Source of the DNA: Paenibacillus sp. GP183 | Lineage (GTDB): Bacteria; Bacillota; Bacilli; Paenibacillales; NBRC-103111 | NCBI RefSeq assembly: GCF_900104695.1 | Contig: NZ_FNSW01000001.1 | Coordinates: 5,004,501-5,068,500, forward strand | Length of the DNA stretch: 64,000 bases | Reading direction: 5' to 3' | Shown: positions 46,906 through 55,034 of the stretch, in pieces | How the letters are laid out: the number at the start of each line of letters is the position of its first letter | Position numbering within the stretch: position 1 is the first letter of the stretch | Translations under genes and position numbers: made by a program | Notes under the pieces: generated by a model | Seen by the model: the letters and a program-made list of their open reading frames with translations, nothing else | What the model was told of the DNA's origin: nothing | Database searches by the model: none

Positions 46906-48294
46906 TTATTTCATTGTTTTATTGTATTGCACAAGCTTGTCTGTAATACTTTTTGCAGCACCGTCAAGCGCGTCTTTTGGCGACTTTTTGCCGTTCAACG
47001 CTTCCTCGATGGCTCCTTCGACGATTTGTCTGGCTTCAGGGAATACTCCCATTACCGCACCTTGAGTAGCTGTGTTCGCTTTGGTATTGTGAAGCTGATC
47101 TATTGCTGTTTTAAATTGTGGATACTTAGCTAGGTTATCTTTTACGATCTGCTCATCATATGCTTTTTTCGTGATGGGGAAGTACCCTGTGTTGACATGC
47201 CAGTAGGCTTGAACCTGAGGGCTAGTCAAGTATTTGATGAATTCCCAGGCAGCTTTTTGCTCTTCCTGCGGTTTGTTGTTAAGGATGTACAGACTGGCTC
47301 CGCCTACGACAACGCCGCCTTCTTTGGCACCAGCTGGTTTAGGCAGTGGGGCAGTTCCTACCTGGAATTTACCTTCAGTCGAGGCTACGATTCCGCGAAG
47401 GGAAGCTGTTGAGTCAAGTGTCATGGCGATTTGGCCTGCTGCGAATGCTTTTTTCGTATCATCGGTTTTACGTCCGAGGTTTGTTAATGTTTTGGCATCT
47501 ATCATATCCTTCCACCATGTCAAGGTTTGCACCCCGGCGTCGGAATTGACTAAAGATTGAGTAGCAGGGGACGTTCTTCCATTACCGTTGTTCAAATAGT
47601 CAGCGCCCTGATTGGCGAAGAACTGCTCCATGAACCAACCGTAAATCGCGAAGGAAGATCCGAATTTACCATCTTTTGACAAGGCTTGAGCAGCTTTTTT
47701 AATGTCTTCATACGTAGTTGGCGGTTTTTCAGGATCAAGTCCCGCTGCTTTAAACATGTCCTTATTGTAGTAAAGGATCGGGTTGGATGTATTAAAAGGC
47801 ATGGAATTAAGCTTGTTGTCTATTTTATAGTAGTTGGTGATGTTTTCTTCCAATTGAGAAAGGTCAAATTTGTCTGCGTCAATGAAATTTTGCATTGGCG
47901 TAATCGCTTTGGAATCGATCATGAAACGGCTGCCGATCTCATACACCTGAATGAGCGAAGGACCGCTTTTGGTATCCATCGAAGCTTTCATTTTGTTTAA
48001 GCTTTCATCGTAGGTACCTTGGAATATGGCTTCTACCTGAACATTCTTTTGCGAGGCGTTGAAATCTGCGACAATCTTGTCCACTGCTTTGCCAAGCTCA
48101 CCGCTCATCGAATGCCACCAAATGACTTTAACTGGTGCCTTGCTTGCCGCAGCTGTAGGACTCGCGGATGAGGATGCTTTGGCGGTATCTGCTGCAGTCC
48201 CGTTAGTGGAACCTGCATTACCGCAAGCGCTGGTAATTAGTAGCGAGAATACTGCTGTAAGGGCTAAAAGGCCTTTCAGGTTGAACATTTTCAT
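46906..48294 (-). CDS. ugpB: ABC transporter substrate-binding lipoprotein, UgpB-like
   Basis: A 462-residue extracellular binding protein. It has a lipoprotein signal peptide with the modified cysteine C24 (LLITSACGN), a Ser/Ala/Thr linker to about 53, then the family 1 solute-binding fold: VIWWHSMSGELGKAVDKIV, LIQVYEIGSRFMID near 120, and MPFNTSNPILYYNKDMF near 165, which is the UgpB/MalE-like pattern. AAGGGAGAG is 10 nt before ATG 48294. It is the last gene of ugpA-ugpE-ugpB, divergent from a glycerophosphodiesterase gene, hence the proposed substrate glycerol-3-phosphate or its diesters. Confidence 0.85.
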   Translation of the reverse strand: MKMFNLKGLLALTAVFSLLITSACGNAGSTNGTAADTAKASSSASPTAAASKAPVKVIWWHSMSGELGKAVDKIVADFNASQKNVQVEAIFQGTYDESLNKMKASMDTKSGPSLIQVYEIGSRFMIDSKAITPMQNFIDADKFDLSQLEENITNYYKIDNKLNSMPFNTSNPILYYNKDMFKAAGLDPEKPPTTYEDIKKAAQALSKDGKFGSSFAIYGWFMEQFFANQGADYLNNGNGRTSPATQSLVNSDAGVQTLTWWKDMIDAKTLTNLGRKTDDTKKAFAAGQIAMTLDSTASLRGIVASTEGKFQVGTAPLPKPAGAKEGGVVVGGASLYILNNKPQEEQKAAWEFIKYLTSPQVQAYWHVNTGYFPITKKAYDEQIVKDNLAKYPQFKTAIDQLHNTKANTATQGAVMGVFPEARQIVEGAIEEALNGKKSPKDALDGAAKSITDKLVQYNKTMK

Positions 48295-48369
48295 TACTTC
48301 GTTTCTCTCCCTTAAATCTATATTTTTATGGAAACCGCATGTTTGAAAAACAGCGGGGAACCAACCTGT

Positions 48370-49191
48370 TCAACCTTTTACTGCTCCTGCGGTTAACCCG
48401 CGTACAAGCTGTTTAAGCCCAAGTGCGAGAAGCAGTAATGAAGGCAGAAGTACTAATGCTACGCCGGCAAGGACAAGACTCCAGACGGTAAACTCTTCGA
48501 ATTGAAGCATGGCGATACCGATTTGGACGGTTCGCATGCCCTCGCTGTTTGTGATCAGCAGAGGCCATAAGTACATGTTCCATGCGCTCAAAAAGGAATA
48601 AACAGCAAGAGTGGCCAAAGCCGGACGCGATAAAGGCAAAACTATTTGCACAAAAGTGCGGATATGGCCGCAGCCGTCCATTCTGGCTGCTTCGAATAAT
48701 TCACCGGGCAGCTGTAGAAAAAATTGGCGAAGCAAGAAGGTGCCGAAAGCCGAAGCCAGGAAAGGAATGGTCATTCCCTGATAGCTGTCGAGCCAATTGA
48801 GCTGCTTTATGGTCAAATAATTGGGAATGATCGTGACTTCCCAAGGGATCATCATTGTAGCCATAAATATGGCGAAAATGAGGTTTTTTCCTTTAAATGA
48901 AATCAGTGCAAATGCATATGCCGCCATACTCGCGGTTATCAGTTGACCAATCATAATAATTACAGATACAAGAACACTGTTGCTGATGAATTTTTGAATC
49001 GGCACAAGATGGAGCACGGTAAGAAAACTTCCCAAGTAAAAGCTTTTTGGCAAAAAAGCAGGGGGGTAGGAGTTCGCTTCCGCGGGTGTCATAAAAGCAG
49101 CAGCATAGGTATAAAAAATCGGGTATATCATGATAGCTGCCAAAATGGTCAAAAGCACGTACAGGAAGGTTTGCTGCCAGCGATTCGTCAT
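48370..49191 (-). CDS. ugpE: ABC transporter permease, UgpE-like
   Basis: A 273-residue permease with six transmembrane segments. The EAA loop, which contacts the ATPase, is ELFEAARMDGCGHIRTFVQI near residue 160. The N-terminus MTNRWQQTFLYVLLTILAAI fits the MalG/UgpE class. Its start overlaps the upstream permease stop by 4 nt. No ATPase gene is in the cluster, so a shared ATPase of MsmX type is probably used. Confidence 0.86.
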   Translation of the reverse strand: MTNRWQQTFLYVLLTILAAIMIYPIFYTYAAAFMTPAEANSYPPAFLPKSFYLGSFLTVLHLVPIQKFISNSVLVSVIIMIGQLITASMAAYAFALISFKGKNLIFAIFMATMMIPWEVTIIPNYLTIKQLNWLDSYQGMTIPFLASAFGTFLLRQFFLQLPGELFEAARMDGCGHIRTFVQIVLPLSRPALATLAVYSFLSAWNMYLWPLLITNSEGMRTVQIGIAMLQFEEFTVWSLVLAGVALVLLPSLLLLALGLKQLVRGLTAGAVKG

Positions 49192-50138
49192 TGGTAATGA
49201 ACCTTCCTTTCGAATACCCGGAATTGGATGATAGTCATAATCAAAATCAGAGCAAACAGAACGAGAGCTTGCGCACTGCCTGTACCAAATCTGTAGTTGA
49301 TAAATGCGTCCTGGTAAATGGCATATACCATGACATCCGTTGAATCCATAGGTCCTCCTCTGGTGAGGATATGGATTTGACCGAATGATTGAAAAGCGCT
49401 GATGATTGAAACAATGGTCACGAAAAAAACAGTAGGCGATAAAAGCGGCAGAATGATTTGCACAAATGTGCGGATCGGACCGGATCCATCGATTTTGGCA
49501 CTGTCATAGATATCTTCAGATATGCCCTGCAAACCGCTCTGCAGCACAATATAGTTAAAGCCTACATTCATCCAAACGGTCATGGCGGATACTGAAAGCA
49601 GCGCCCATTTGGGATCGGTCAGCCAAAAGATCGGTTTGAGGTGAATCAAGCTGAGTAAGTAATTGAGCATGCCTACACTGGGATGATACATCATCATCCA
49701 GATGACGGAGGATGTGCTCACGGAGAGGGCAACCGGTAAGGAAAAGATGAATTGAAATAATTTCATTCCTCTTAATCGGTTATGGGTTAGTGCAGCAAGC
49801 AGCAAAGCCAACAAGATGCAGGTAGGTACCGTAAGAACTGTAAAGAGACCGGTAACCTCAAGACTTTGATAGAAACGGGCAGATGTAAAAATTTCTTTGA
49901 AATTATCCCATCCTGCAAAGTCGACAACTTTGCCACGAGGATTGGTCGTTTGAAAGCTAAGATAGAAGGTTTGAATTAATGGGTAAAAAAGGAAAATGGT
50001 GAAAACGATGAGGGAGGGAAGCAGGAAAAGATATCCTAGCAGGTTGTCCTTCCATTTCAGAGAGTTTAGGATTTTTCTCCGTTTCAATGTCTTTCGTCTT
50101 GCTTTTATAAGTTGTAATTCACTTTCCAAGGCAGTCAT
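49188..50138 (-). CDS. ugpA: ABC transporter permease, UgpA-like
   Basis: A 316-residue permease. ATG 50138 is chosen because GGGAGG lies 6 nt upstream; an in-frame ATG at 50180 would add 14 residues without a site. A basic N-terminal region (KARRKTLKRRKILNSLKWKD) is followed by six transmembrane segments and the EAA loop DIYDSAKIDGSGPIRTFVQI near 212. It pairs with UgpE to form the channel. It is the first gene of the leftward operon, with PhoP-like repeats about 93-120 nt upstream. Confidence 0.86.
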   Translation of the reverse strand: MTALESELQLIKARRKTLKRRKILNSLKWKDNLLGYLFLLPSLIVFTIFLFYPLIQTFYLSFQTTNPRGKVVDFAGWDNFKEIFTSARFYQSLEVTGLFTVLTVPTCILLALLLAALTHNRLRGMKLFQFIFSLPVALSVSTSSVIWMMMYHPSVGMLNYLLSLIHLKPIFWLTDPKWALLSVSAMTVWMNVGFNYIVLQSGLQGISEDIYDSAKIDGSGPIRTFVQIILPLLSPTVFFVTIVSIISAFQSFGQIHILTRGGPMDSTDVMVYAIYQDAFINYRFGTGSAQALVLFALILIMTIIQFRVFERKVHYQ

Positions 50139-50230
50139 ATCGATCCTCCCAATAGGAATACAAGCGGCTAGCAATTTCAATAAGGACCTTCTTAATTGAT
50201 TCTTATTTTATAGCATCGGTATTTGAACTA

Positions 50231-50258
50231 TGTTAAGTAGAAGTAAAGGAATTGTAAA
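50231..50258 (-). promoter_or_regulatory. PhoP box-like repeats upstream of ugpA
   Basis: On the reverse strand three hexamers TTTACA (50258-50253), TTTACT (50247-50242) and TTAACA (50236-50231) are spaced exactly 11 bp apart. This is the arrangement of PhoP binding repeats TT(A/T/C)ACA in Bacillus. It predicts phosphate-starvation control of the ugp operon. Confidence 0.65.
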
Positions 50259-50289
50259 TAATATATGAATGCCTGGAAAGTTCAGGAAG

Positions 50290-50306
50290 TTTACATAAGA
50301 TTTAAA
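50290..50306 (+). promoter_or_regulatory. Partial PhoP box-like pair upstream of ugpQ
   Basis: TTTACA (50290-50295) and TTTAAA (50301-50306) on the forward strand are again 11 bp apart; AGTTCA sits one step earlier. This is weaker than the ugpA set. Confidence 0.4.
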
Positions 50307-50394
50307 CAGCATGCTGGTGAAAATGATCTCAGTCGCCTATAATTTAATTAGAAATAGAAATATGATGCGGTTAATTGGAAAGGGAGAGATTCAT

Positions 50395-51129
50395 ATGGAA
50401 CAACGTAGACCCATGATCATCGGACATCGCGGAGCCAAGGGGGAAGCACCGGAAAATACGCTGGCTTCCTTTCAAATGGCCTTACTGCAAGAAGCACAGG
50501 GCATTGAATTGGATGTGCATCTGACAAAAAACGGTGACATCGCTGTTTGCCACGACGAAACGATTGACCGAACTACAGACGGCTCCGGTTTTATTCATGA
50601 AATGACGACTTCGGAAATGAAGAGCTTCGATGCTGGATCCTGGTTCTCCAGCTCTTTTCAGGGTCAGCAAATCCCTTTGCTGGGAGAAGTGTTTGATCTT
50701 GTTCCGGACAGTATCATGATCAATGTGGAGATTAAAGCTTCTTATGACGGGAAAATGGAAGAGCGGTTGTTGGATTTTTTGAGGGAAAGAGAAAGATTGG
50801 AAAACGTGGTTATTTCTTCATTCGACCATAAATGCGTTAGAAGGGTCAAACAGCTGGAGCCCGATGCCAAAGTAGGTTTGTTGTATTCAACTAATCTGAT
50901 CGATCATGCCGAATATGCTAAGATGGTGGGGGTTGAAATTTATTCTCTGCACCCTCATTACCAATCGTTCGATAAAGCGGATGTGGACAAAGCCATTGCA
51001 GCAGAATTGGCTGTTTACTGCTTCACTGTGAATCATATTGAAGATATGCGAAATATGATCCGCTGCGGGGTGTCCGGAATCATTACCGATTTTCCGGCGC
51101 GATTGGCTCAGCTTCTGAAGCAAATGTAG
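50395..51129 (+). CDS. ugpQ: Glycerophosphodiester phosphodiesterase
   Basis: A 244-residue cytoplasmic GDPD from ATG 50395 (AAAGGGAGAG about 7 nt upstream). IIGHRGAKGEAPENTLASF carries the catalytic His (residue 10) and metal ligands. IELDVHLTKNGDIAVCHDET near residue 42 supplies the second His and Asp/Glu. It lacks a signal peptide, so it acts on imported diesters, releasing glycerol-3-phosphate and an alcohol. It is divergent from ugpAEB and shares a promoter region with PhoP-like repeats, giving an import-and-cleave unit. Confidence 0.92.
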   Translation: MEQRRPMIIGHRGAKGEAPENTLASFQMALLQEAQGIELDVHLTKNGDIAVCHDETIDRTTDGSGFIHEMTTSEMKSFDAGSWFSSSFQGQQIPLLGEVFDLVPDSIMINVEIKASYDGKMEERLLDFLRERERLENVVISSFDHKCVRRVKQLEPDAKVGLLYSTNLIDHAEYAKMVGVEIYSLHPHYQSFDKADVDKAIAAELAVYCFTVNHIEDMRNMIRCGVSGIITDFPARLAQLLKQM

Positions 51130-51158
51130 TTGACATTATCTTTAATTCATTGTATATT
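51130..51158 (+). promoter_or_regulatory. Strong promoter of the SMR leader
   Basis: TTGACA (51130-51135), a 17-nt spacer and TATATT (51153-51158). It begins right after the ugpQ stop. Transcription would start near 51165. Confidence 0.8.
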
Positions 51159-51164
51159 TAAATG

Positions 51165-51488
51165 TATTGATCGAAATGATATTCAATTAACATCGTACAA
51201 AGACCTCGATTACCCTTCAGGAACGTTTAGTGAAATGAAATTTCCCCTTCCATTGTTTCTTTTCTCCAGGTGTAAGAAGACAGGTAAACTGAGGCAAAGT
51301 CCGGTGTTCCGGCAGCATTTGCCGCAAGTTGGTAGACCAATTCTCACTGGCGCGGTCAAGGAACCGCAAGGATGGAAGAGAGGCAGGGCTTTCATTGTTT
51401 TGTTTGAACATCCAGCAATATAGTATCATTCCTATCAAAACTAACTTGAAAGCTGTTTCTTCTAAGCAATAGAAGAGACGGCTTTTTT
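51165..51488 (+). promoter_or_regulatory. Long structured leader with terminator upstream of the SMR gene
   Basis: No credible ORF fills these 320 nt. CTTCCAT (about 51249-51255) can pair with ATGGAAG (about 51372-51378) to close a multi-branched fold holding GGCAAA...TTTGCC around CCGG-TGTT-CCGG (about 51292-51322), TTGGT-AG-ACCAA (about 51329-51340) and GCGGT-CAAGGA-ACCGC (about 51354-51369). A terminator (51451-51488: AGCTGTTTCTTCT with AGAAGAGACGGCT, then T6) stands before the SMR start. The layout is that of a termination-type riboswitch or attenuator; I recognise no class. Confidence 0.55.
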
Positions 51489-51514
51489 CACGGAAAGCAG
51501 AGAGGGTGTAAGTC

Positions 51515-51931
51515 ATGAACTGGAATATGAGCTGGACTTTTTTACTGCTGGCCATTATTTTTGAAACCATCGGCACTTCTGCGATGAAAATGTCCCAAGG
51601 ATTTTCCAAGACGGGACCGGCCATCATCATGGTCGTGTGTTACATATTATGTTTTTCGCTTTTGACATTGGCGATTAAGCAGTTGGATGTCAGCCTGGCG
51701 TATGCCATTTGGTCCGGGCTGGGAACCGCGCTGATCACGATCATCGGTGTTTATTATTTCCACGAAAAAGTAGGCGCGGTAAAAATCATTTCAATTCTGC
51801 TGATTATTATCGGCGTGATTGGACTTCATCTTAGCGCAAGCGCCCAAAGCTCACTAAGCAGTCCGCAAGTAGAACCGGATAGCACGCTCAACCGTCATGC
51901 TCAATCATCCACACCCGTTTCCGAAGATTGA
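51515..51931 (+). CDS. Small multidrug resistance (SMR) family transporter
   Basis: A 138-residue membrane protein with four transmembrane helices. The key glutamate is in AIIFETIGTSAMKMSQGF (E15), and YAIWSGLGTALITIIGVYYF is the TM3 dimer motif region. This is closer to EmrE/Qac than to the Gdx guanidinium exporters. It adds a hydrophilic C-terminal tail of about 30 residues (SAQSSLSSPQVEPDSTLNRH and on) beyond the usual ~108. GAGGGTG precedes ATG 51515. It is the only gene of the unit and is preceded by a terminator leader. The partner EbrA/B subunit is absent, so it may be a homodimer. Confidence 0.9.
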   Translation: MNWNMSWTFLLLAIIFETIGTSAMKMSQGFSKTGPAIIMVVCYILCFSLLTLAIKQLDVSLAYAIWSGLGTALITIIGVYYFHEKVGAVKIISILLIIIGVIGLHLSASAQSSLSSPQVEPDSTLNRHAQSSTPVSED

Positions 51932-51985
51932 AAGAGGCTGGCCTTGAAGTAGATTTAGCTACTTTTGGGCCAGCCTCTTTATTTT
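51931..51985. terminator. Bidirectional terminator between SMR gene and sda
   Basis: AAAGAGGCTGGCC pairs with GGCCAGCCTCTTT (13 bp), with inner AAGTAG/CTACTT. It suits both the rightward SMR gene and the leftward sda. Confidence 0.85.
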
Positions 51986-52002
51986 GTTAATGCAATTATG
52001 AT

Positions 52003-52200
52003 TTAGATTCTTGCTGCCTGCGGATCATATGTATGCTCATTAAATTGAAGCTTTGAGGTTATTTGGCGATGGTCGATCTCGGATTTAAGCTGATTAATAA
52101 AATCTGTGTCAAGCTCCAATTGTGTGGCTAATCGGTAACATTCTATGAGATGTTCATCGGATAGCGTCAGGAGAGATTTTGAAGAAACTGCCATGGTCAT
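52003..52200 (-). CDS. sda: Sporulation histidine kinase inhibitor Sda
   Basis: A 65-residue protein. The region LLTLSDEHLIECYRLATQLE with LDTDFINQLKSEIDHRQI follows the Sda pattern (LSDELLIESY...NRDFIxLIxxEI), a two-helix hairpin that binds sporulation kinases and blocks Spo0F phosphorylation when replication is impaired. The start is uncertain: ATG 52200 has GAAAG 6 nt upstream, with GTG 52203 and ATG 52194 as alternatives. It is longer than B. subtilis Sda at both ends. It gives a plausible partner for the KinB-like kinase 12 kb away. Confidence 0.85.
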   Translation of the reverse strand: MTMAVSSKSLLTLSDEHLIECYRLATQLELDTDFINQLKSEIDHRQITSKLQFNEHTYDPQAARI

Positions 52201-52296
52201 CACTAACTTTCTAAGTATGATACAAGTATTGTATAAGATAATTTCGGAAGATTAAATGCATATTATTTGCGTACGAGCGCAAAAAAGCGCAAGATA

Positions 52297-53163
52297 TCAG
52301 CGCTGAGATTCCTTGCGAAAGGCTGCAGGAGTTTGTCCTGTATATTTCTTGAAGGTTCGATGAAAATGCGGCAAGCTTTCAAAGCCGCAATGCTCGGCGA
52401 CAATGGGAATAGCGAGTGTGGTTTCGATTAACAGGTTTCTGGCTTTGATGATGCGTTTGGTATGGATGTAAGCTGTCAGATTCATACCGGTCATTTGCTT
52501 GAAAACCCGGCTAAAATGCTCAGGGCTGACCAAAGCTTCATGAGCAAGCGCAGATAACGTTAAATGGCCGCTCAGGTTGTTTTCCATGTGAAGCAATATT
52601 TCCTTAAGCCACGGCGCTCCATTCGGCATAGACGCTTCTGTGACTGTAAAGTCCATAATACCCATTCGTGAGATCTCCAGTATAATCCTATGCAAGGTTA
52701 ATCGGGCAGCGAAGCGGTATCCCTGCTTGCTTTGTGCAAGCTCCTCGCGGATGGTTTCAATATGTCTCCGAAGCATGGTTTGATTGTGCCGATCAAGCGG
52801 GGGCCTATACAGTTTGCCTTTTCTTACGCTTTCGAAAAATGCCGGCAAATCGAACGCTTCCCCGAGCGGGACGTTCTGGATCACCAGAGGACTGAAAAAA
52901 AGAATGGATGAAGTGACCGGATCATGCTTGTCCGGCATGGCTCTGTGAATCGTATCCTTTGGAATAAGGAATACATCTCCCGCCTTCATCTCGTAAAAAG
53001 CGGTGTCTATGAAAAACATTCCTTTACCGCTGTATACATACACAATCTCATACCAATCATGAAAATGATTTGGAAGCTCGCTTTGCGGGCTTTTCGTGTC
53101 TTTATAAATCAATTGAAAAGGGAAAAGCTCTGAATTCGGAAATAGCTTGCGCATCGCTTTCAT
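52297..53163 (-). CDS. AraC family transcriptional regulator
   Basis: A 288-residue regulator. ATG 53163 has GAGG 8 nt upstream. The N-terminal cupin domain (NHFHDWYEIVYVYSGKGMFF, GDVFLIPKDTIHRA) binds an effector. The C-terminal double HTH has ALAHEALVSPEHFSRVFKQM near residue 212 and CGFESLPHFHRTFKKYTGQT near 263. An insertion sequence begins 25 bp upstream of the start, which cuts the gene off from its original promoter. Before the insertion it was divergent from fucU, so it probably regulates that operon. Confidence 0.9.
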   Translation of the reverse strand: MKAMRKLFPNSELFPFQLIYKDTKSPQSELPNHFHDWYEIVYVYSGKGMFFIDTAFYEMKAGDVFLIPKDTIHRAMPDKHDPVTSSILFFSPLVIQNVPLGEAFDLPAFFESVRKGKLYRPPLDRHNQTMLRRHIETIREELAQSKQGYRFAARLTLHRIILEISRMGIMDFTVTEASMPNGAPWLKEILLHMENNLSGHLTLSALAHEALVSPEHFSRVFKQMTGMNLTAYIHTKRIIKARNLLIETTLAIPIVAEHCGFESLPHFHRTFKKYTGQTPAAFRKESQR

Positions 53164-53181
53164 TTTCATCACCTCAAATGT

Positions 53182-53187
53182 ATTATA
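53182..53187. repeat. Target-site duplication, left
   Basis: ATTATA flanks IS copy 1 on the left, and the same hexamer lies between the copies (55029-55034) and after copy 2 (56875-56880). The exact split between duplication and IS end is ambiguous by a few bases. Confidence 0.7.
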
Positions 53188-53229
53188 TAGCTTCTCGGAA
53201 TAACAAAATCCCTTACTGGTTCTAGCCTC

Positions 53230-53256
53230 ACGGCTAGGGCTTTTTTTCGTTTCACC
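53230..53256 (+). terminator. Terminator inside the left end of IS copy 1
   Basis: CTAGCC-TCAC-GGCTAG, GGC and seven T residues. The same structure is near 55076 in copy 2, with six T residues. Confidence 0.7.
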
Positions 53257-53356
53257 TCAAAAAATAGGGGCGGACGAAAATTTCCCTTGACATTTCCAAA
53301 TCACCTTAATAATCGCCAGGAAGGCATCTTTTTTCGCCTATCTTACTGAGAATTGG

Positions 53357-54871
53357 GTGATTTTATTGCTTCCAGTCCCGCGATCCCATTCAGCATTTAT
53401 TCGTTTTGCCGTCGAGCATTTGAAAAAGGAGTACAGTCCCGAATTTATGCAGCAATTCTACTCAGATCTCATCAACTGGGTGTCGGCAATCGATTTGTCC
53501 CAAACGACTTCTCTCTTGAAACACAGATACTCAGCAAGTCCCAAAGGCCGTAAACCTCGCGACCCCGCGGATCTTCTTCGCAGCTTGCTTCTCATGCACA
53601 AGCTTCAGGTGGTAAGCATCGACGATTGGGTCTACAAGCTGCGAACTCTTCCTGTCTACGCCATCCTTAGCGGCTTTATCAAAGATGACACGCCTGGCGT
53701 GGGAACCTTCTATGATTTCTTCCGTCGTCTTTGGCTCTCGGATGGCGCTCACAAAACCGGCCGAAACAAAAGGCCGCTTCGCAAGCCGCGCGAGAAAGGC
53801 AAGAAGAACGAAAAACTCGACCCTAGAAATCCGAAGATTACCGACAAGCTTGTCGCTCGTGTGCTGCGTTCTGCAGGTTCCATTCATTACGCTTCAAAAG
53901 AGCATGATCTTCTTCAGCGATTGTTTCAATCCCAATTCGTCCTACCCTCTGCCACCATAGGATTGCTTGGTGATACGAACGCGCTTAGTGTCATTGGTGA
54001 TGGTTCTGCGGTTGAAACAGGCGCCCGTTCCTTCGGCAAATTCCTTTGTGACTGCCGCAAAGGCGGAAACTGGAAGTGCGGCTGTAAGCGGCAGTTCTCA
54101 GATCCCGACGCCAATTGGGGCTGGGACAGCTACCGTGAAAAGTACTACTTCGGCCGAACGCTTTACGTGTTTTGCGCCGCGGACAGCCCTCATGATTTAC
54201 CCATCTATTTGCGCTATTTCCGCGCAAGTCAGCACGACTCGGTGTCTTGGATATGCGGGTACCAAGAGCTACGCCACTGGTACCCACATTGGAAGCTCGG
54301 AGAGGCAATTCTGGATTCCGCCCACGACTCGCTCCCCATATATACCATGCTCGAACACGATGATGTTTGCACCATCATCGACCTGAATCTCAGGCGTTGG
54401 AGCAAGCTGGTACAAGATGATTTTACCATTGGAAAGGACGGTGTGCCTATCTGTCCAATCGGTCGAAAGATGGTTCATTGGGGTAAGCTTGCCAAGACCC
54501 ATCGCCGGAAGTGGCGTTGCCCTGCGAAGTGCGGCAACTGGTTCTGTGAGACCCCGTGCTCACCCTCCAAATACGGAAGAACATTTTATACGTCCACATC
54601 CGATAACCCTCGGCTCTTTCCCCGCATTCGCCGAGATAGTAAGGAGTGGCGTATCCGGTATGCCAAGCGTACTGCTGTGGAACGATGCAATAAGCGTCAA
54701 AAGATTGATTACAAGCTGGAAAATTCTAAGGGCAGAAGCTCCCGCCACTGGACCATACGCACAACGTTAATCGCCATGTGCCAACATGCGGACGCTTGGT
54801 TTGAAGTGACTAAGAAGAACAAACAGATCTTCGCCGTTAAAGAATGGCTCGAAGCAGCAAGTGCCGCTTAA
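53357..54871 (+). CDS. Transposase of IS copy 1
   Basis: A 504-residue DDE transposase from GTG 53357 (TTG 53366 is possible; no strong ribosome site, as is common in IS elements). The N-terminal DUF772-like region has GRKPRDPADLLRSLLLMHKL near residue 65. A Cys-rich segment CDCRKGGNWKCGCKRQFSDP follows the first catalytic Asp. Proposed triad: D215 (IGDGSAV), D320 (ILDSAHDS) and E442 (VERCNKRQKIDYK). A second Cys set lies in CPAKCGNWFCETPC. Intact, so it is probably active. Confidence 0.9.
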   Translation: MILLLPVPRSHSAFIRFAVEHLKKEYSPEFMQQFYSDLINWVSAIDLSQTTSLLKHRYSASPKGRKPRDPADLLRSLLLMHKLQVVSIDDWVYKLRTLPVYAILSGFIKDDTPGVGTFYDFFRRLWLSDGAHKTGRNKRPLRKPREKGKKNEKLDPRNPKITDKLVARVLRSAGSIHYASKEHDLLQRLFQSQFVLPSATIGLLGDTNALSVIGDGSAVETGARSFGKFLCDCRKGGNWKCGCKRQFSDPDANWGWDSYREKYYFGRTLYVFCAADSPHDLPIYLRYFRASQHDSVSWICGYQELRHWYPHWKLGEAILDSAHDSLPIYTMLEHDDVCTIIDLNLRRWSKLVQDDFTIGKDGVPICPIGRKMVHWGKLAKTHRRKWRCPAKCGNWFCETPCSPSKYGRTFYTSTSDNPRLFPRIRRDSKEWRIRYAKRTAVERCNKRQKIDYKLENSKGRSSRHWTIRTTLIAMCQHADAWFEVTKKNKQIFAVKEWLEAASAA

Positions 54872-55034
54872 AGTCTGCCTAACTATACCTTTTGAAAAAC
54901 CCGACTTTCTCGGTTTGTTTGCCATGCCGATTTCTGAAAACCATTTTCATGAACGAGTCTGTCATGCCTTTCTGGCTCACTCACCCCTCATTTAGGCTCA
55001 AAATTGTTTGTTAATTCCGAGCTCCTTCATTATA

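Larger units (their letters stand above)
53188..55028 (+). mobile_element. Insertion sequence, copy 1 (IS1182/IS4-like)
   Basis: A 1841-bp element starting TAGCTTCTCGG and ending GAGCTCCTTC. Imperfect inverted ends share CTCGGAAT(T)AACAAA (left 53194-53207; right as complement 55007-55021). It contains one transposase ORF. Near its left end CTAGCC-TCAC-GGCTAG and a run of seven T form a terminator that blocks read-through into the transposase. The only differences from copy 2 that I see are one T in this run and four substitutions. Confidence 0.9.

Noticed and set aside
51130-51423. 97-codon ORF after ugpQ
   Set aside because: Its start overlaps the promoter -35, it lacks a ribosome site, and the composition is unlike protein; the region fits a structured leader better.
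51165-51488. Guanidine-I (ykkC) riboswitch
   Set aside because: The leader precedes an SMR gene, but none of the ykkC conserved segments (such as the ACGG and CCGAGAG regions) is visible, and the transporter is Qac/EmrE-like.
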